A stretch of DNA of 64,000 nucleotides from the NCBI GenBank assembly GCA_024516035.1, contig CM044964.1, forward strand, positions 28,225,778 to 28,289,777, written 5' to 3'. A program made the position numbers and the translations under genes. This DNA comes from Bactericera cockerelli. Taxonomy: Eukaryota > Arthropoda > Insecta > Hemiptera > Triozidae. Position 1 is the first letter of the stretch, and each line of letters opens with the position of its first letter. Of this stretch, positions 54,080 through 64,000 are shown piece after piece. The notes under the pieces were generated by a model. The model made no database searches. It saw only the letters and a program-made list of their open reading frames with translations, and was not told where the DNA came from.

Positions 54080-55720
54080 TTTTTACATCTTCCTGACATA
54101 TCCTTTGGTTATCTAAACACCAAATTCCTAGTTTCCTTAAAAAATTCACTCCTAATTCTCTCCTATATTTCCAAATCTGTCAAAAGTCCAATTCCAAAAT
54201 GCATTGTTCCTCTCAATTTTCTCCAAATTGCAGTTTACGTATTCCCAGTTGCGTTTTCATGAAATTGCAGTATCAAAATTACTAGTTTTCAAATTTTCAG
54301 TCACCGAATTGCTATTGATCTCGAAATTTCAGTTGCCAATTTCCTTGTTAAAAGTAACCATTTTTTTAGTAACAAAAATTCCAGTAACCAATTCTTTAGT
54401 TCTCTTGAAATTCCAGTAAAAAAATTCCTGGTTCCCTCGAAATTTCTCGTTTTCTCAATACTCCAGATACCAAATTTCTCGTTCTCTCCAAATTCCAGTT
54501 ACAAAATTACTCATTCAATCCAAATTCCTCTTAAATCAAAATTACAGTAACCAAATTCCTTGTTCCCTCCAAATTCTAGTTACCAAATTACTAGTAATCT
54601 CCAAATTTACCTCAAAATTCTAGTAACTAAATCCTTAGTTTTCTTATAAGTCCTGTAAACAAATTTCTAATTCTCTCCACATTCCTGATTCCATCAAAAT
54701 TGCTCGAACAATTCAAAATTCCTGTTATCAAATTTCTCATTCAATCCAAATTCTAGTAACCAAATTCCTAGTAATCTCCAAATTTCTTGTTACCTCAAAA
54801 TTTTAGTGACCAAACAAATTCTCCGTTAACTTAAAATTACTGTAAATAAATTTCTAGTTCTCTCCACATTTCTGGTTCCATCAAAATTCCTCTTGTCAAA
54901 TGTATCATTCAACCGAATTCCCTTTATAAAATTACTCATTCAATCAAAATTCCAAATTCGAGTTACAATGTTAATCGTTCTCTCCAAATTTCATTAGCCA
55001 ATTTCCTTGTTACCTCAAAATTTCAGTTACCAATTTCTCGTTCTCTTCATGACCCAGTACTCCCTGTTACAAAATTTCCCGGATCAAACCAAATTCCTGT
55101 TATCAAATTTATCATTCAATTCAAATTCCAGTTACAAAATTACTCATTTAATCCAAATAAAATTCTAGTTACCAAAGTTCTAGTAATCGCCAAATTTCAG
55201 TTGCCCATTTCCTTGTTACCTCAAAAGTCCAGTAACCATATTCTTAGTTTTCTTGTACCTGTAAACAAATATCTAGTTCTCTCCACATTTCTGGTTCCCT
55301 CAAAATTCCTCGAATAATTCACATTCCAGTTATCTAATTTCTCATTCAATCTTTTCCCACCTCCGTGGCTAAGAGCATTGGTTACTGGCCGGGAGGTTTT
55401 CTGACCGAGTTTTTCCGTTTCTGGAATGGCATGGGTATAAAGGTAAATTGCCCTGAAGTAAAATGCGAAAGCGGTTCTGGCACACAATTACTATTTTTAA
55501 AAAAATCATACTTCTAGTAATCAAATTCCTCGTTTAATCCAAATTCTAGTTACAAAATTTCTCGTTCGTTCCAAATCCCAGTATACAATTCCTCGTTCAA
55601 TTCATATTCCGGTTACCAAATCAAATTCTTGGTAAATACCAAATTCCCAGTTCTTTCAAAATTCAGTTTCCAAATTTCTGATGCCCTCCAAATTTCAAGT
55701 TGTGCATTGTTCATAGAATA
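54080..55720. repeat. 1.6-kb degenerate C/T-A-rich satellite
   Basis: Short words such as CAAATTCCAGTTACCAAATT, CTCGTTCTCTCCAAATT and TTCCTAGTAATCTCC recur dozens of times with a loose period of about 25-35 bp. Positions 55362-55500 are an interruption without these words. Confidence 0.8.
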
Positions 55721-57702
55721 AATCGAGTATGATAACCTGAAATTAGTATCGTAACAAGTTTAATTACCCGTTATTGTTATTATTGTCAATTATAAACATT
55801 CTATTGACTACACTTACATTGTTTTCAATTAAAGGACCCCTTGCCAATAAGTATCATATTCATTACAGTCAATTTATATTAAAATAAACACCACAAGCCC
55901 TCATGTTAGCAATCAAAGTGTTTGAAGGGTCCGAGTGAATAATGAAGGCGCACTTTGTTACATTAAGAGCTTCTGCTATTTCAAGGGGGCCCTCATCCTA
56001 TTTGAATATTGAATTGATGTCACGTGCTAATCATGGAACGAGGTTTTTTTTTTGGGAATCTCTCTGGGACTGAGGTCTTTGGGATTTCGTTTTCAGTTTG
56101 AGGATATGCTCCATCACCCGGGAAAATCACTGGGGCTTTGATGTATCACGGACAACTGGTAAAACGGATCATTCAAATGGAAGACCTAAGTTTCTGTAGA
56201 ACGAGGGTTTTCTATGCATGTTTCTGTGGAAGAATGATATGTTGGAAGACCACTGGTGCTTTGGTATTACATCGCGGATGATTTGTTCTAATGACACATG
56301 GATCCTTCGAGTTGCGATGGAAGACCAATGTTTCGGGAGTATGATGAAATAGGGTGTTCTGTGGATGAGTGTGGATCTAGTCATGGTTCAAAAATAGTTT
56401 ACATGGACAAGAAACCCACCCATCCAATGAACTAATTGCTGGAGGAAGTTTTGAGTTGATTCTGGGAGACAACATTTGGGAATCTTCAACTGTCGAGAGT
56501 GGGAACTGGTGGTTGCTTCAGGAAACCTGAAATCTATCAATACAATATCACATACAGGAAAAAGAAATTTGAAAATAATAAAGTGATTTAAGGTTTTATG
56601 ATTTAAAAAACATTTATGAATGCTTTTAAGTTCAATGTTATTAAATGAAGTTTGAGGCATTCGTTTCAAAATAATTATTCCAAAAAAAAAAATTGTTTTG
56701 CTCCTTTCTAAGTGATAGCGTTCTTTATCAACTGGTATTTCTTAAACTCTTAAATCCTTCAGAGTTTTGACTAATGGTTTGAAATTCTAAGTAGCAAGCT
56801 ATACATAGTTGAAAATAGAAGAGACCGATGTACATGTCTCAGTAGTTATAAAATTATCTTTCCTAGGCACAACAGAAATCCTTAAAAATCTTCAGAATAC
56901 GTCTGAAATCTTCGGGATATCTCTTTCTTAACTATGTGAATCTTACATGGAAATTGAAAAACACAAGAACTTCAGAACACACCTTTACCTTTCAAATTCA
57001 CTTCAAGATGGCAGGAAATAATAGCCCATCACTTTCCATGGAACTCATACTCCAGGTTGCAGGAAATCGCAACCTGTCTCTGTCGGACGCTCACCATCTG
57101 GTCCTCGGGAAGTAACCAGTGAGGGTCGCTAACCTCTTCAAGAACCAACGAAGAAATAATGAGAATCAAGGGAAGGAGACTATAATGGACATCTAATCGA
57201 TGGAGAAGAAGAAATAAGAAATTCAAGAAAATAGAGAAGAATAATAAGACGGAAGATAACGGAAAAAATAAGAATCATGGGTGGAAATCAAAGAATATGA
57301 AGATTTGGAAGAGAGAGAGATAGAGAAAGAGGAATCTTTAGATTTAAAAAAAAAAAAAATAGAACTCGTCAATGAACTCAGGTTAGAACTGAAGAGCCAG
57401 ACACCTGCATTTGAGACATCAAAAAACCATGACTAAAAATTAAAAAAAAATGAACTACGACTAGGAACAATGAAATAGAAGAACCAAGCTGCAGGATAAG
57501 GTTTACTTAAAGTTTACGTTAGAGGAAACAGAAGTGGAAGCAAATTCCAGGCAAAAATCACCTGCTCTTCTTGCCAAAGATTATTCGTAGTTGTTCTTCA
57601 AAGGTACATTTCTATACTCAGGCTTCCCATTAACTTACTATCTTATAAGAATGGTTCATGATTTCACATCACAAGGAACTCAGTAGGAATATCAAAAACT
57701 AT
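55721..57702. other. No gene seen
   Basis: This is AT-rich DNA with several open frames of 60-93 codons that have no recognisable domain or splice structure. A GA-rich patch lies near 57310. Confidence 0.45.
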
Positions 57703-58385
57703 TTTTTTTATTTTTTATTACATACATCTACACTGATATATCCTTTGGGAGGATATATCAGCAATAACTGATGTGTACTTATATTAAACTATATAATGAG
57801 TGTCGGCCTATGAACAGTGTTGTTATACCTGTCCAATGTCCATGGCGCGGACTATAGGGGATTTGAACATATATGTTTCTTTTCTGTTTGGTATTTCAAA
57901 AAAAATATTTTGATTTTCCCGAAGTCTGGTGTCGGGTATCTTTACGGTAAGTTTGTTTTTTTTATATAGGGACAGTTAATTTGACCTCGGCACACATTTT
58001 CGAGTAATTTTATTTCTTGTTCGTTTCTTCTTTTTTCTAGTGTATCAAGGCATATGTGTTCTAGTAGTAGGTCATATTCGATATAATTAGGGTATAGGGG
58101 GTACATTCCATTTAATTTAAAGAACAAGAATCTAACAAAGTGTGACTGGATTCTTTCTATGGTTTTAGTACCTACTTTTGTGTATGGTGACCAGAGCACA
58201 CCGCCGTATTCTAGATTGGATTGGACTAGGGATTGGTAGAGAAGTTTTATGGCATCTGGGTCTGACATAGGTTTAGAATAGCGGTAGATCATACCTAGTT
58301 TTTGGAATGCTTTTTGAGTAATGTTTTGGCGATGTGTATCAAAGTTCAAGTTATTCTGGAATGTTATGCTTAAGTCTATTCAATG
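57703..58385 (-). mobile_element. LINE 3' fragment (RT C-terminal region)
   Basis: On the minus strand the frame opens near 58385 with LSITFQNNLNFDTHRQ and runs through SDPDAIKLLYQSLVQSNLEY and GGVLWSPYTKVGTKTIERIQ to a stop at 57942. These are the typical post-RT blocks of Jockey/CR1-like LINEs (compare LLEYACSVWSPYY in the 24.3-kb LINE). The RT core is absent (5' truncation). The 3' end is A-rich (AATAAAAAATAAAAAAAATAG) at 57703. It is a different family from the 24.3-kb LINE. Confidence 0.85.
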
Positions 58386-58654
58386 TGAATTAAATTTATT
58401 GTAGGTGGGGACTGAGGGGGTGTTCGACTTTTTATTTGATCTCCTTTGGCAGTTCTTTGAAAAAAGGCTGTGTGGATTTGTATTAGTACAAGTAGTGCTT
58501 TATTAAAACCGTCAGCGCAAGACTGGCAGTTCTATTATGCGAACTTTCGCTATGATTGAACTAGAAATGGTCTGGGTTGATTTAAACTCTACACATTAGC
58601 ATTTGGTATTCCTCGAAATCCAAACCGGCTTGTGAAAAAGTAGGTACTGCTATT

Positions 58655-59230
58655 CAGTCCAACCTGGATATATGAAAAGATTCTTTTATAAAGATGTTAT
58701 TTTCCATTGTAGATAGGTAAACTTGACCTGGAAATCGTTCTCTTGAATCCAGGTTTATTTTTAAAGAGGTTATTTTCAATTGTAGAGAGGTAAATTTGAC
58801 CTGGAAATCGTCTTCTAAATCCAAGTTCGACTGTATTTATAGCTTCCATGAACCCGTCAGTTGTGGCACCTCTGAATTTGGTGGCATTACGTTAATGACC
58901 TTCTGAAGGAGAAACCTATTTAAATCCTACTCAAAATAGCTAATAATAATTGTACATATAGGCACTATAACTAATCTAAGCAGGTAGTTCTCTATTTCGG
59001 AGTCTGTGCAGATGATTAACTCCTGAAAGGGGGAAATCCATGATACCAACTCAATATAGCTACCAGTACAGTATCTGCCCTTACAATATCACCACCGACC
59101 TCAGTAGCTTCATTGATAAGGCGACGGCCTTGTAACCTGGAGGTCGGTGGTTCAACCCAAGTTCAGCAAAGATTTAGAAAAGCTAGTTTGAGTAGTTGTG
59201 GTGACAGTGATGAACAAAAATATGATACCA
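58655..59230 (+). repeat. Possible pogo-like scraps and T4 SINE
   Basis: Positions 58655-58835 contain AGTCCAACCTGGATATATGA and two copies of GGTAAACTTGACCTGGAAAT, ending AAGTTCGACTGTA. Positions 59094-59230 read CGACCTCAGTAGCTTCATTG and GGAGGTCGGTGGTTCAACCC, a T4 head and body. Confidence 0.55.
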
Positions 59231-60339
59231 AAATATAATATCAGCGTTTCTTCTGCGGCCGTTGAGCGCTGGAAATGAGTCAAGCACAGATAGCCAAACC
59301 ATGTGACCATCATTGTACCAAACCACCATGAAAAAGTCCAAGCCCTCACGACGCGATGGTAGAAATATTGCTAATGAACAGTTTAAGTTATAACAAATAA
59401 TTTAATACACAACCCAATAATGGCTAATAGCTAATTAATTTAAAGATTTAAAGGTAAGAACCAGCATGGCCAAAGCCAACTCCCCCAGAGTGATGGTTTC
59501 TAGCCAACTGCAGTAATAAAGTTGGCTAGCTCGCATGCTCGCCTGGCTTGATAGGGTTGACTTTTTTAAAATAACAAATCCAATTCAAATTATTTCTTTA
59601 ATCATAGAGGTTTTAATCTATTTAGATTTGACTCAAATCTAAATAGAGCGTCGACTCACAATTATCTAGTACCGTTCGGACATAAACACCTGAGCCCGCT
59701 AAAAAGCAATCAAATTGCGCCAAAATGTATATCTAAGATTCGTGTCACAATATTGTGGATAGGTAGGCTTTTACTTACCTAATTTCAAGTTCATACCGCT
59801 CTCAGGTTCTCTAAAACCTACACATGGATGGTGAAGTATGAACTGCTATTTCGTCACGTGTTGGACATAACACTCGTTCTCCGCACGTTTAATAAAATCG
59901 AAATAGAGAAAATGTGTTCAGCCATACATGCACATTTTAAAGTTTGTGAAATAGAAAAAGGAAAATTAATTGTTCGTTGGTTAAATTAAATAATAGCACT
60001 TGGTCTTTAAAGAGAACTCGGTTACTCGTTTGTGAAAACTTGTAAATTGGTCCATTAACTGTTGAACCATTAAAAATACCACAGAACATCACTAGGAGTT
60101 ATTTATTCACCACATTTATTGAAGCTTAAAAATGCAAGTCACATTGAAAATGTAAAAAATAAATAAATATCAGCAAATATGAAATTGCAGTTCACACAAG
60201 AGATCACGAGTAAATTACAAATGAAGATCAATTAGAATTCAATGAATGAATCAAAAAAAAATCTCAACTTCCTGGTTCAACACACGGAAATGTTTCTCAC
60301 TGAAACAAGCCACAACCTTTACGTCCGACGCAACTTTTT
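59231..60339. other. No gene seen; T6 fragments
   Basis: T6 pieces lie at about 59280-59355 (minus, ACCACCATGAAAAAGTCCAA) and 59461-59570 (plus, GATGGTTTCTAGCCAACTGC). The remainder is AT-rich. Confidence 0.45.
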
Positions 60340-60560
60340 CAAATGCGGCGAAAAAAAAATCGACGCTCCGAACTACCCGCGTCTTACGAGAAACTCGTTT
60401 TCTTCGTGACCGTTAAAGAAATTCTTCTTCTTCTTCGGTTCAAGAAATTCAAATCGGACCAATCAGGAAGCGCGAACGCAATCTCGAGGGGTTCGGAATC
60501 GACCAATGAGCGTCGCGCGCCGGCTCGAGATTTGAATTTCGTCTCTTGTAACCGTCATTC
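60340..60560. promoter_or_regulatory. CpG-dense promoter-like segment with CCAAT boxes and TTTGAA palindrome
   Basis: In an otherwise CpG-poor region this block has more than 20 CG dinucleotides. CCAAT boxes are at 60459-60463 and 60503-60507 (44 bp apart). They lie inside an exact 12-bp inverted repeat, GAAATTCAAATC (60444-60455) and GATTTGAATTTC (60529-60540). Each copy contains TTTGAA, the core of the cell-cycle CHR element. NF-Y plus CHR is a known arrangement in cell-cycle promoters, and the symmetry would suit a bidirectional promoter. No coding exon is evident on either side, so the target gene is unknown. Confidence 0.5.
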
Positions 60561-60999
60561 TTGAGGTCGTTGGTGAAGACAGGTTTTCTTCTTATTCTTA
60601 CCTCTCTACATTATACCTGTGTGATGCGTCTCTCTCAGGTTTCTTACCTGCCTCGGCTCTACCTTGTAATTTCTTGTGGATGGGGTCAGTTCATCTGTGG
60701 TATTCCATTTCTTCTGCTTCCTCTCTCTCGTTCGTTGCAAACTGAAAAAGGAGCAATGACCGGAATATTGGTTTAACGAATCTTCAGTAGATAATTTTGG
60801 GTGCAATACGGTCGTTCCTGGATACAAGAGAACGATTTCCAGGTCAATTTTAACTTTCTATAAGGGAAAATATTACCATTTAAATAAGAGAAACCTGGAT
60901 AAAAGAGAAAAAAATTCTGGTTCCTTGAGTTCTCTTATATCCAGATTGGACTGTTTTATGCTGACCAGGTATATTCTACATGCTTCTTTCCGCTACAAT
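60561..60999. other. No gene seen; short inverted-end element
   Basis: Positions 60795-60955 contain GTTCCTGGATACAAGAGAAC and TTCTCTTATATCCAGATTGG, inverted ends of the same kind as at 21195-21408. If the CpG segment is a promoter, 60561-60780 may be transcribed, but no exon can be proven. Confidence 0.4.
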
Positions 61000-61236
61000 A
61001 ATAATACTCTTTAGTGGAAGGTGACTACTAGGCGAGGCTAATACTTAAAGCATTTTCTACTACCTAACCCTCAGAGTCTTATTAATATGTGATAAAATAT
61101 GTCTTATAATAATAAGACATCTTTTTTTTTAAAAAAAAAGAGAGAAAATTCATGCATTGGGTAGGATTCGAACGGATCCCTACACTACCTGAATTACCAG
61201 ACTAGCGCGTTAACCACTTGACTACTAGTGCACCTA
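61000..61236 (-). mobile_element. T1 tRNA-like SINE
   Basis: CTCTTTAGTGGAAGGTGACT, GGTAGGATTCGAACGGATCC and GTTAACCACTTGACTACTAG occur in the minus-strand order of the family. Confidence 0.8.
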
Positions 61237-61299
61237 TAGTACATAATGCCGACCTGATGGTTTCACCTTCCCGTCACCAGATTCTCACGCGAGGAGACC

Positions 61300-61660
61300 T
61301 TGCTGTACACTTCGGCTAAATAACAATACCACAGTTACCTGTACCTACCTGCTACACTCCGGCCAAATAACAATACCACAGTTACCTGTACCTACCTGCT
61401 AAACTCCGGCTAAATACAGTTTCCTTACGCAATCTACATACTCAACATAAACCATGTAGTAATAGCCACACGGTGGTTCCAGGGCAAAAAAAAAAAACGA
61501 AAATGAAGGGGTTTTTAGGCGGTTAAAAAACACCACATACTTAACATAAACCATATATTATATTGTAGGAGTAGAATGCCACACGGCGGTTCCAGGGCAA
61601 CAACAACAAAAAACGAAAATGAAGGGGTTTTTAGACGGTTTTTGAGCTACACCGGGGAAG
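61300..61660. repeat. Two local duplications
   Basis: CTAAATAACAATACCACAGT plus TACCTGTACCTACCTGCTA is repeated about 52 bp apart (61316 and 61368). GGTTCCAGGGCAA ... CGAAAATGAAGGGGTTTTTA occurs at about 61476 and 61588. The 186-codon ORF from 61576 starts in the second copy and runs through (TG)n. It is not a supported gene. Confidence 0.7.
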
Positions 61661-62099
61661 AACAGAAAATAGATGGGCAACAAAAAATATTCTGTTTTTT
61701 TTTTTCAAACCTAAATGACATTTTGGGTGTGTGTGTGGGTGGGTATGTGTATGGTGTGATGTGTGTGGGTTATAGGATACCCGCTACTTATAGGATAAGG
61801 GAAGTAAAAAATCCGCTCCCTTATGTCCAGGATCGACTGTATTTTGTATTTGAACCAAATGCAAGCACGAGTAAGAATTGTGCTGTCCGCGGTCATCGAA
61901 CCCTCAACCCTCGCACACAGAAACCAAAATGGTCTCCCTGCTCGCTTCCTATCGCTCTCGTTAATTTTTCTTTGCTCCTTAATCGTTTCTCAGCTCAGTT
62001 GATTCCTTTCTTCTGGATTCTTCTTCTTCTTCATCAGTACAGACATCCTTACCAACAACACCATCCACACATCCCAACAACAACAATTATGAAAGATAA

Positions 62100-62860
62100 T
62101 ATTTTTCAGTGGAAGATAACCGATAGGCGAGGTTAATGCTGATAGTGATAATAACACTCCTTAGTGGAAGGTAACCACCAGGCGAGGTTAATGCTGATAA
62201 TAATAATACCGCTCTTTAGTAGAAGGTAACCGCCAGGCGAGGTTAATGCTGATAGTGATAATAACACACTTTAGTGGAAGGTAACCGCCAGGCGAGGTTA
62301 ATGCTGATAATAATGATAATAACGCTCTCTAGTAGAAGGTAACCGCCAGGCGAGGTTACTGCTGATAATAATGATAATAACGCTCTTTAGTGAAAGGTAA
62401 CCACCAGGCGAGGTTAATGCTAATAGTGATAATAACACTCTTTAGTGGAAGGTAACCGCCAGGCGAGGTTAATGCTGAGAGTGATAATAACACCCTTTAG
62501 TGGAAGGTAACCACCAGGCGAGGTTAATGCTGATAGTGATAATAACACTCTTTAGTGGAAGGTAACCACCAGGCGAGGTTAATGCTGATAGTGATAATAA
62601 CACTCTTTAGTGGAAGGTAACCACCAGACGAGGTTAATGCTGATAATAATAATAATAATAACGCTCTTTAGTGAAAGGTAACCACCAGGCTAGGTTAATG
62701 CTTAAAGCATTTTCTACATCCTAACCCCATGAGAGTTATTATTATGTGGTCACAAACTCAAATTAAGGAGGAAAAATTCATGCATTGGGTGAGATTCGAA
62801 CCAAATGATCCCTCCGCTACCTGGATTACCAGACTAGCGCCTGAACCACTTACTGGTCTA
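62100..62860 (-). mobile_element. T1 SINE with an 11-unit expanded 3' end
   Basis: Positions 62700-62860 are the usual minus-strand T1 body and tRNA-like head (GAGATTCGAACCAAATGATC, CTGGATTACCAGACTAGCGC). Its 3' end, TTTAGTGGAAGGTAACCACC plus AGGCGAGGTTAATGCTGATA, is repeated 11 times with GATAATAA linkers. The period is about 55 bp, longer where ATA triplets expand. Confidence 0.9.
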
Positions 62861-63019
62861 CCAAAGCATCATCAACGTAAAAATAAACAGAGAAATTCGA
62901 AGTTCAAGCAAGTATGATTTCTTTGTTCTGAAGCACAAGGCCCCTTCACAAAATTTGTGTGTAGCGAAGCATTTTTAAGAGCTTAATTTTCAATAATTCT
63001 TTTACTATACTCAAACATA

Positions 63020-63315
63020 TCTATTCATTTTTCCTCGCGAGGTATGAGTGGACCCCGGACATCCAAGTACAGAGCAGAAAAATTTATAAGCTCGTGTTGA
63101 CCCAGCTCCTAAATGGAAAGCATTGTGTCACTTCTCGCCCATCAGAGAGGAGGCATACTACGGGATGGGCAGGCTACAACACAGACCACAAGCGTCAACA
63201 GTAGCTGCTGTTTCATGGGTGCGAAATAAAAAAGGCTGTGAAACACTCACCTATTTTTTCCAACTTCAGTGACAGAACGGGAACTGGTGTATTCAACGTG
63301 AACTCAACGCTGGCT
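63020..63315. repeat. T2, T7 and 5S SINE fragments
   Basis: Positions 63025-63085 are a minus T2 body (TTCCTCGCGAGGTATGAGTG). Positions 63085-63250 are a plus T7 body (CATACTACGGGATGGGCAGG). Positions 63253-63315 are a minus 5S head (CAACTTCAGTGACAGAACGG). Confidence 0.7.
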
Positions 63316-63543
63316 TTTTTAATTTGGGTTTAACGTCGCTTTCAACTGCACAGTCATATCACGACGAGGCTGTTACCCTCCATTCGCTGGAAACTCACAC
63401 ACCTGCTACCCCCATTAACCTCATCCAGCCTGCGTTGGATAGGAATGCCAGCATCACGAAGTCTTTACCTCGCTAGACGTGGCTCAACTTCGGTGATCCT
63501 ACGAGAACCGGTGAATTCAACGCGCCATCGACCGACGCTGACT
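63316..63543 (-). mobile_element. 5S-derived SINE, full length
   Basis: TTTGGGTTTAACGTCGCTTT, GCTACCCCCATTAACCTCAT, CGTGGCTCAACTTCGGTGAT and CGCGCCATCGACCGACGCTG occur in order on the plus strand, so the SINE lies on the minus strand. Confidence 0.88.
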
Positions 63544-63812
63544 TTAGTACACGTTTGTAAAATCTAAAAAAAAGTTCCTATTATAAGGTCCATTAAGTTT
63601 CAACACAAATAAATTTTCCATTTTGCCAACTTCACCGACCAAACGGAGCGAGAAGAATATTACTTTTAAAATAAATACCATAATTATAGAGAACTTCTCA
63701 TTTTCCAGCTCTCGTGTTGTCCTCGGCTCCATAATTAGGTGTGGCTCAAAAAATATATTTTTCTCATAGCAAGCTTAACGTGTGAAAGTTTCCTGATTAT
63801 TTTACAGAAACT

Positions 63813-63948
63813 TTTGGATTTATTATTAAAACACTTGAATATATCTAGGATTGGAATTTTCATGCAACTTACTATGGGTCGGGAAAGTAAGTTACATGAA
63901 AATTCGATTACTAGACATATACAACTGTTTTAATAATAAATCCACATT
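63813..63948. repeat. Short foldback repeat
   Basis: TGGATTTATTATTAAAACA is mirrored by TGTTTTAATAATAAATCCA, and GAATTTTCATGCAACTTA by TAAGTTACATGAAAATTC. This gives an imperfect hairpin of about 135 bp, probably a MITE. Confidence 0.75.
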
Positions 63949-64000
63949 AGGATGTCAAAATTGTCAAATATAAGTAACATGTTCAAAGAAACTTTTGGCT

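Noticed and set aside
56169..56669. Two minus-strand ORFs of 71 and 93 codons
   Set aside because: They are low in recognisable content, have no homology I can name and lie in AT-rich repeat surroundings.
61576..62136. 186-codon ORF
   Set aside because: It crosses a local duplication, a (TG)n tract and part of a SINE array, with no domain and no splice or promoter evidence.

Overview
The window is eukaryotic nuclear DNA, AT-rich and dominated by repeats, with spliced genes, SINEs, a truncated LINE, DNA transposons and minisatellites. The two recognisable host genes, a four-membrane-span claudin-like protein and a SETD4-type SET methyltransferase, together with the hAT, Helitron and mariner-like short elements, fit an arthropod and most likely an insect. 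I cannot name the species from the sequence. No bacterial operon, CRISPR array or true tRNA/rRNA gene was found. Tandem-repeat ORFs and tRNA-like or 5S-like stretches belong to mobile elements.

Host genes (about 8.3-16.4 kb). On the minus strand a five-exon gene (8354-13449) encodes a claudin/PMP22-like septate-junction-type protein of about 232 residues. Divergently, about 1.5 kb away on the plus strand, an intronless ORF (14997-16292) encodes a 431-residue SETD4 orthologue. The third coding exon of the claudin gene is the most striking object here. Its last 46 bases plus the 5' splice site are repeated as an eight-unit, 51-bp, in-frame tandem array, so the gene offers eight consecutive splice donors in the same phase. 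The acceptor of the same exon is also tandemly duplicated (44 bp).

Repeat landscape. The remainder is a mosaic of several SINE families. One has a 5S-rRNA-derived head (at least 15 copies). Several have tRNA-like heads, called T1-T7 here. One tRNA-headed family (T5) shares its whole middle domain with the 5S-headed family, which indicates head swapping. At 24.2-27.6 kb there is a four-level nest: a T1 SINE is split by a 5'-truncated LINE, which is split by a hAT element (8-bp target duplication), which is split by a 5S SINE. All four boundaries are readable. At 37.9-46.0 kb lies an 8.15-kb foldback element whose roughly 1-kb inverted ends are built of 147-bp direct repeats. It is inserted in an 82-bp minisatellite and carries a second DNA transposon with ACCGGGTAC subterminal repeats. 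At 17.4-19.0 kb is a 1.66-kb near-perfect palindrome built from CAGGGTG modules.

The right third (46-64 kb) has no convincing host gene. It holds SINEs, minisatellites, a 1.6-kb degenerate satellite, a LINE 3' fragment, and a CpG-dense segment (about 60.34-60.56 kb). In that segment two CCAAT boxes lie between exact inverted copies of a TTTGAA-containing 12-mer. It looks like a promoter whose gene is not evident.
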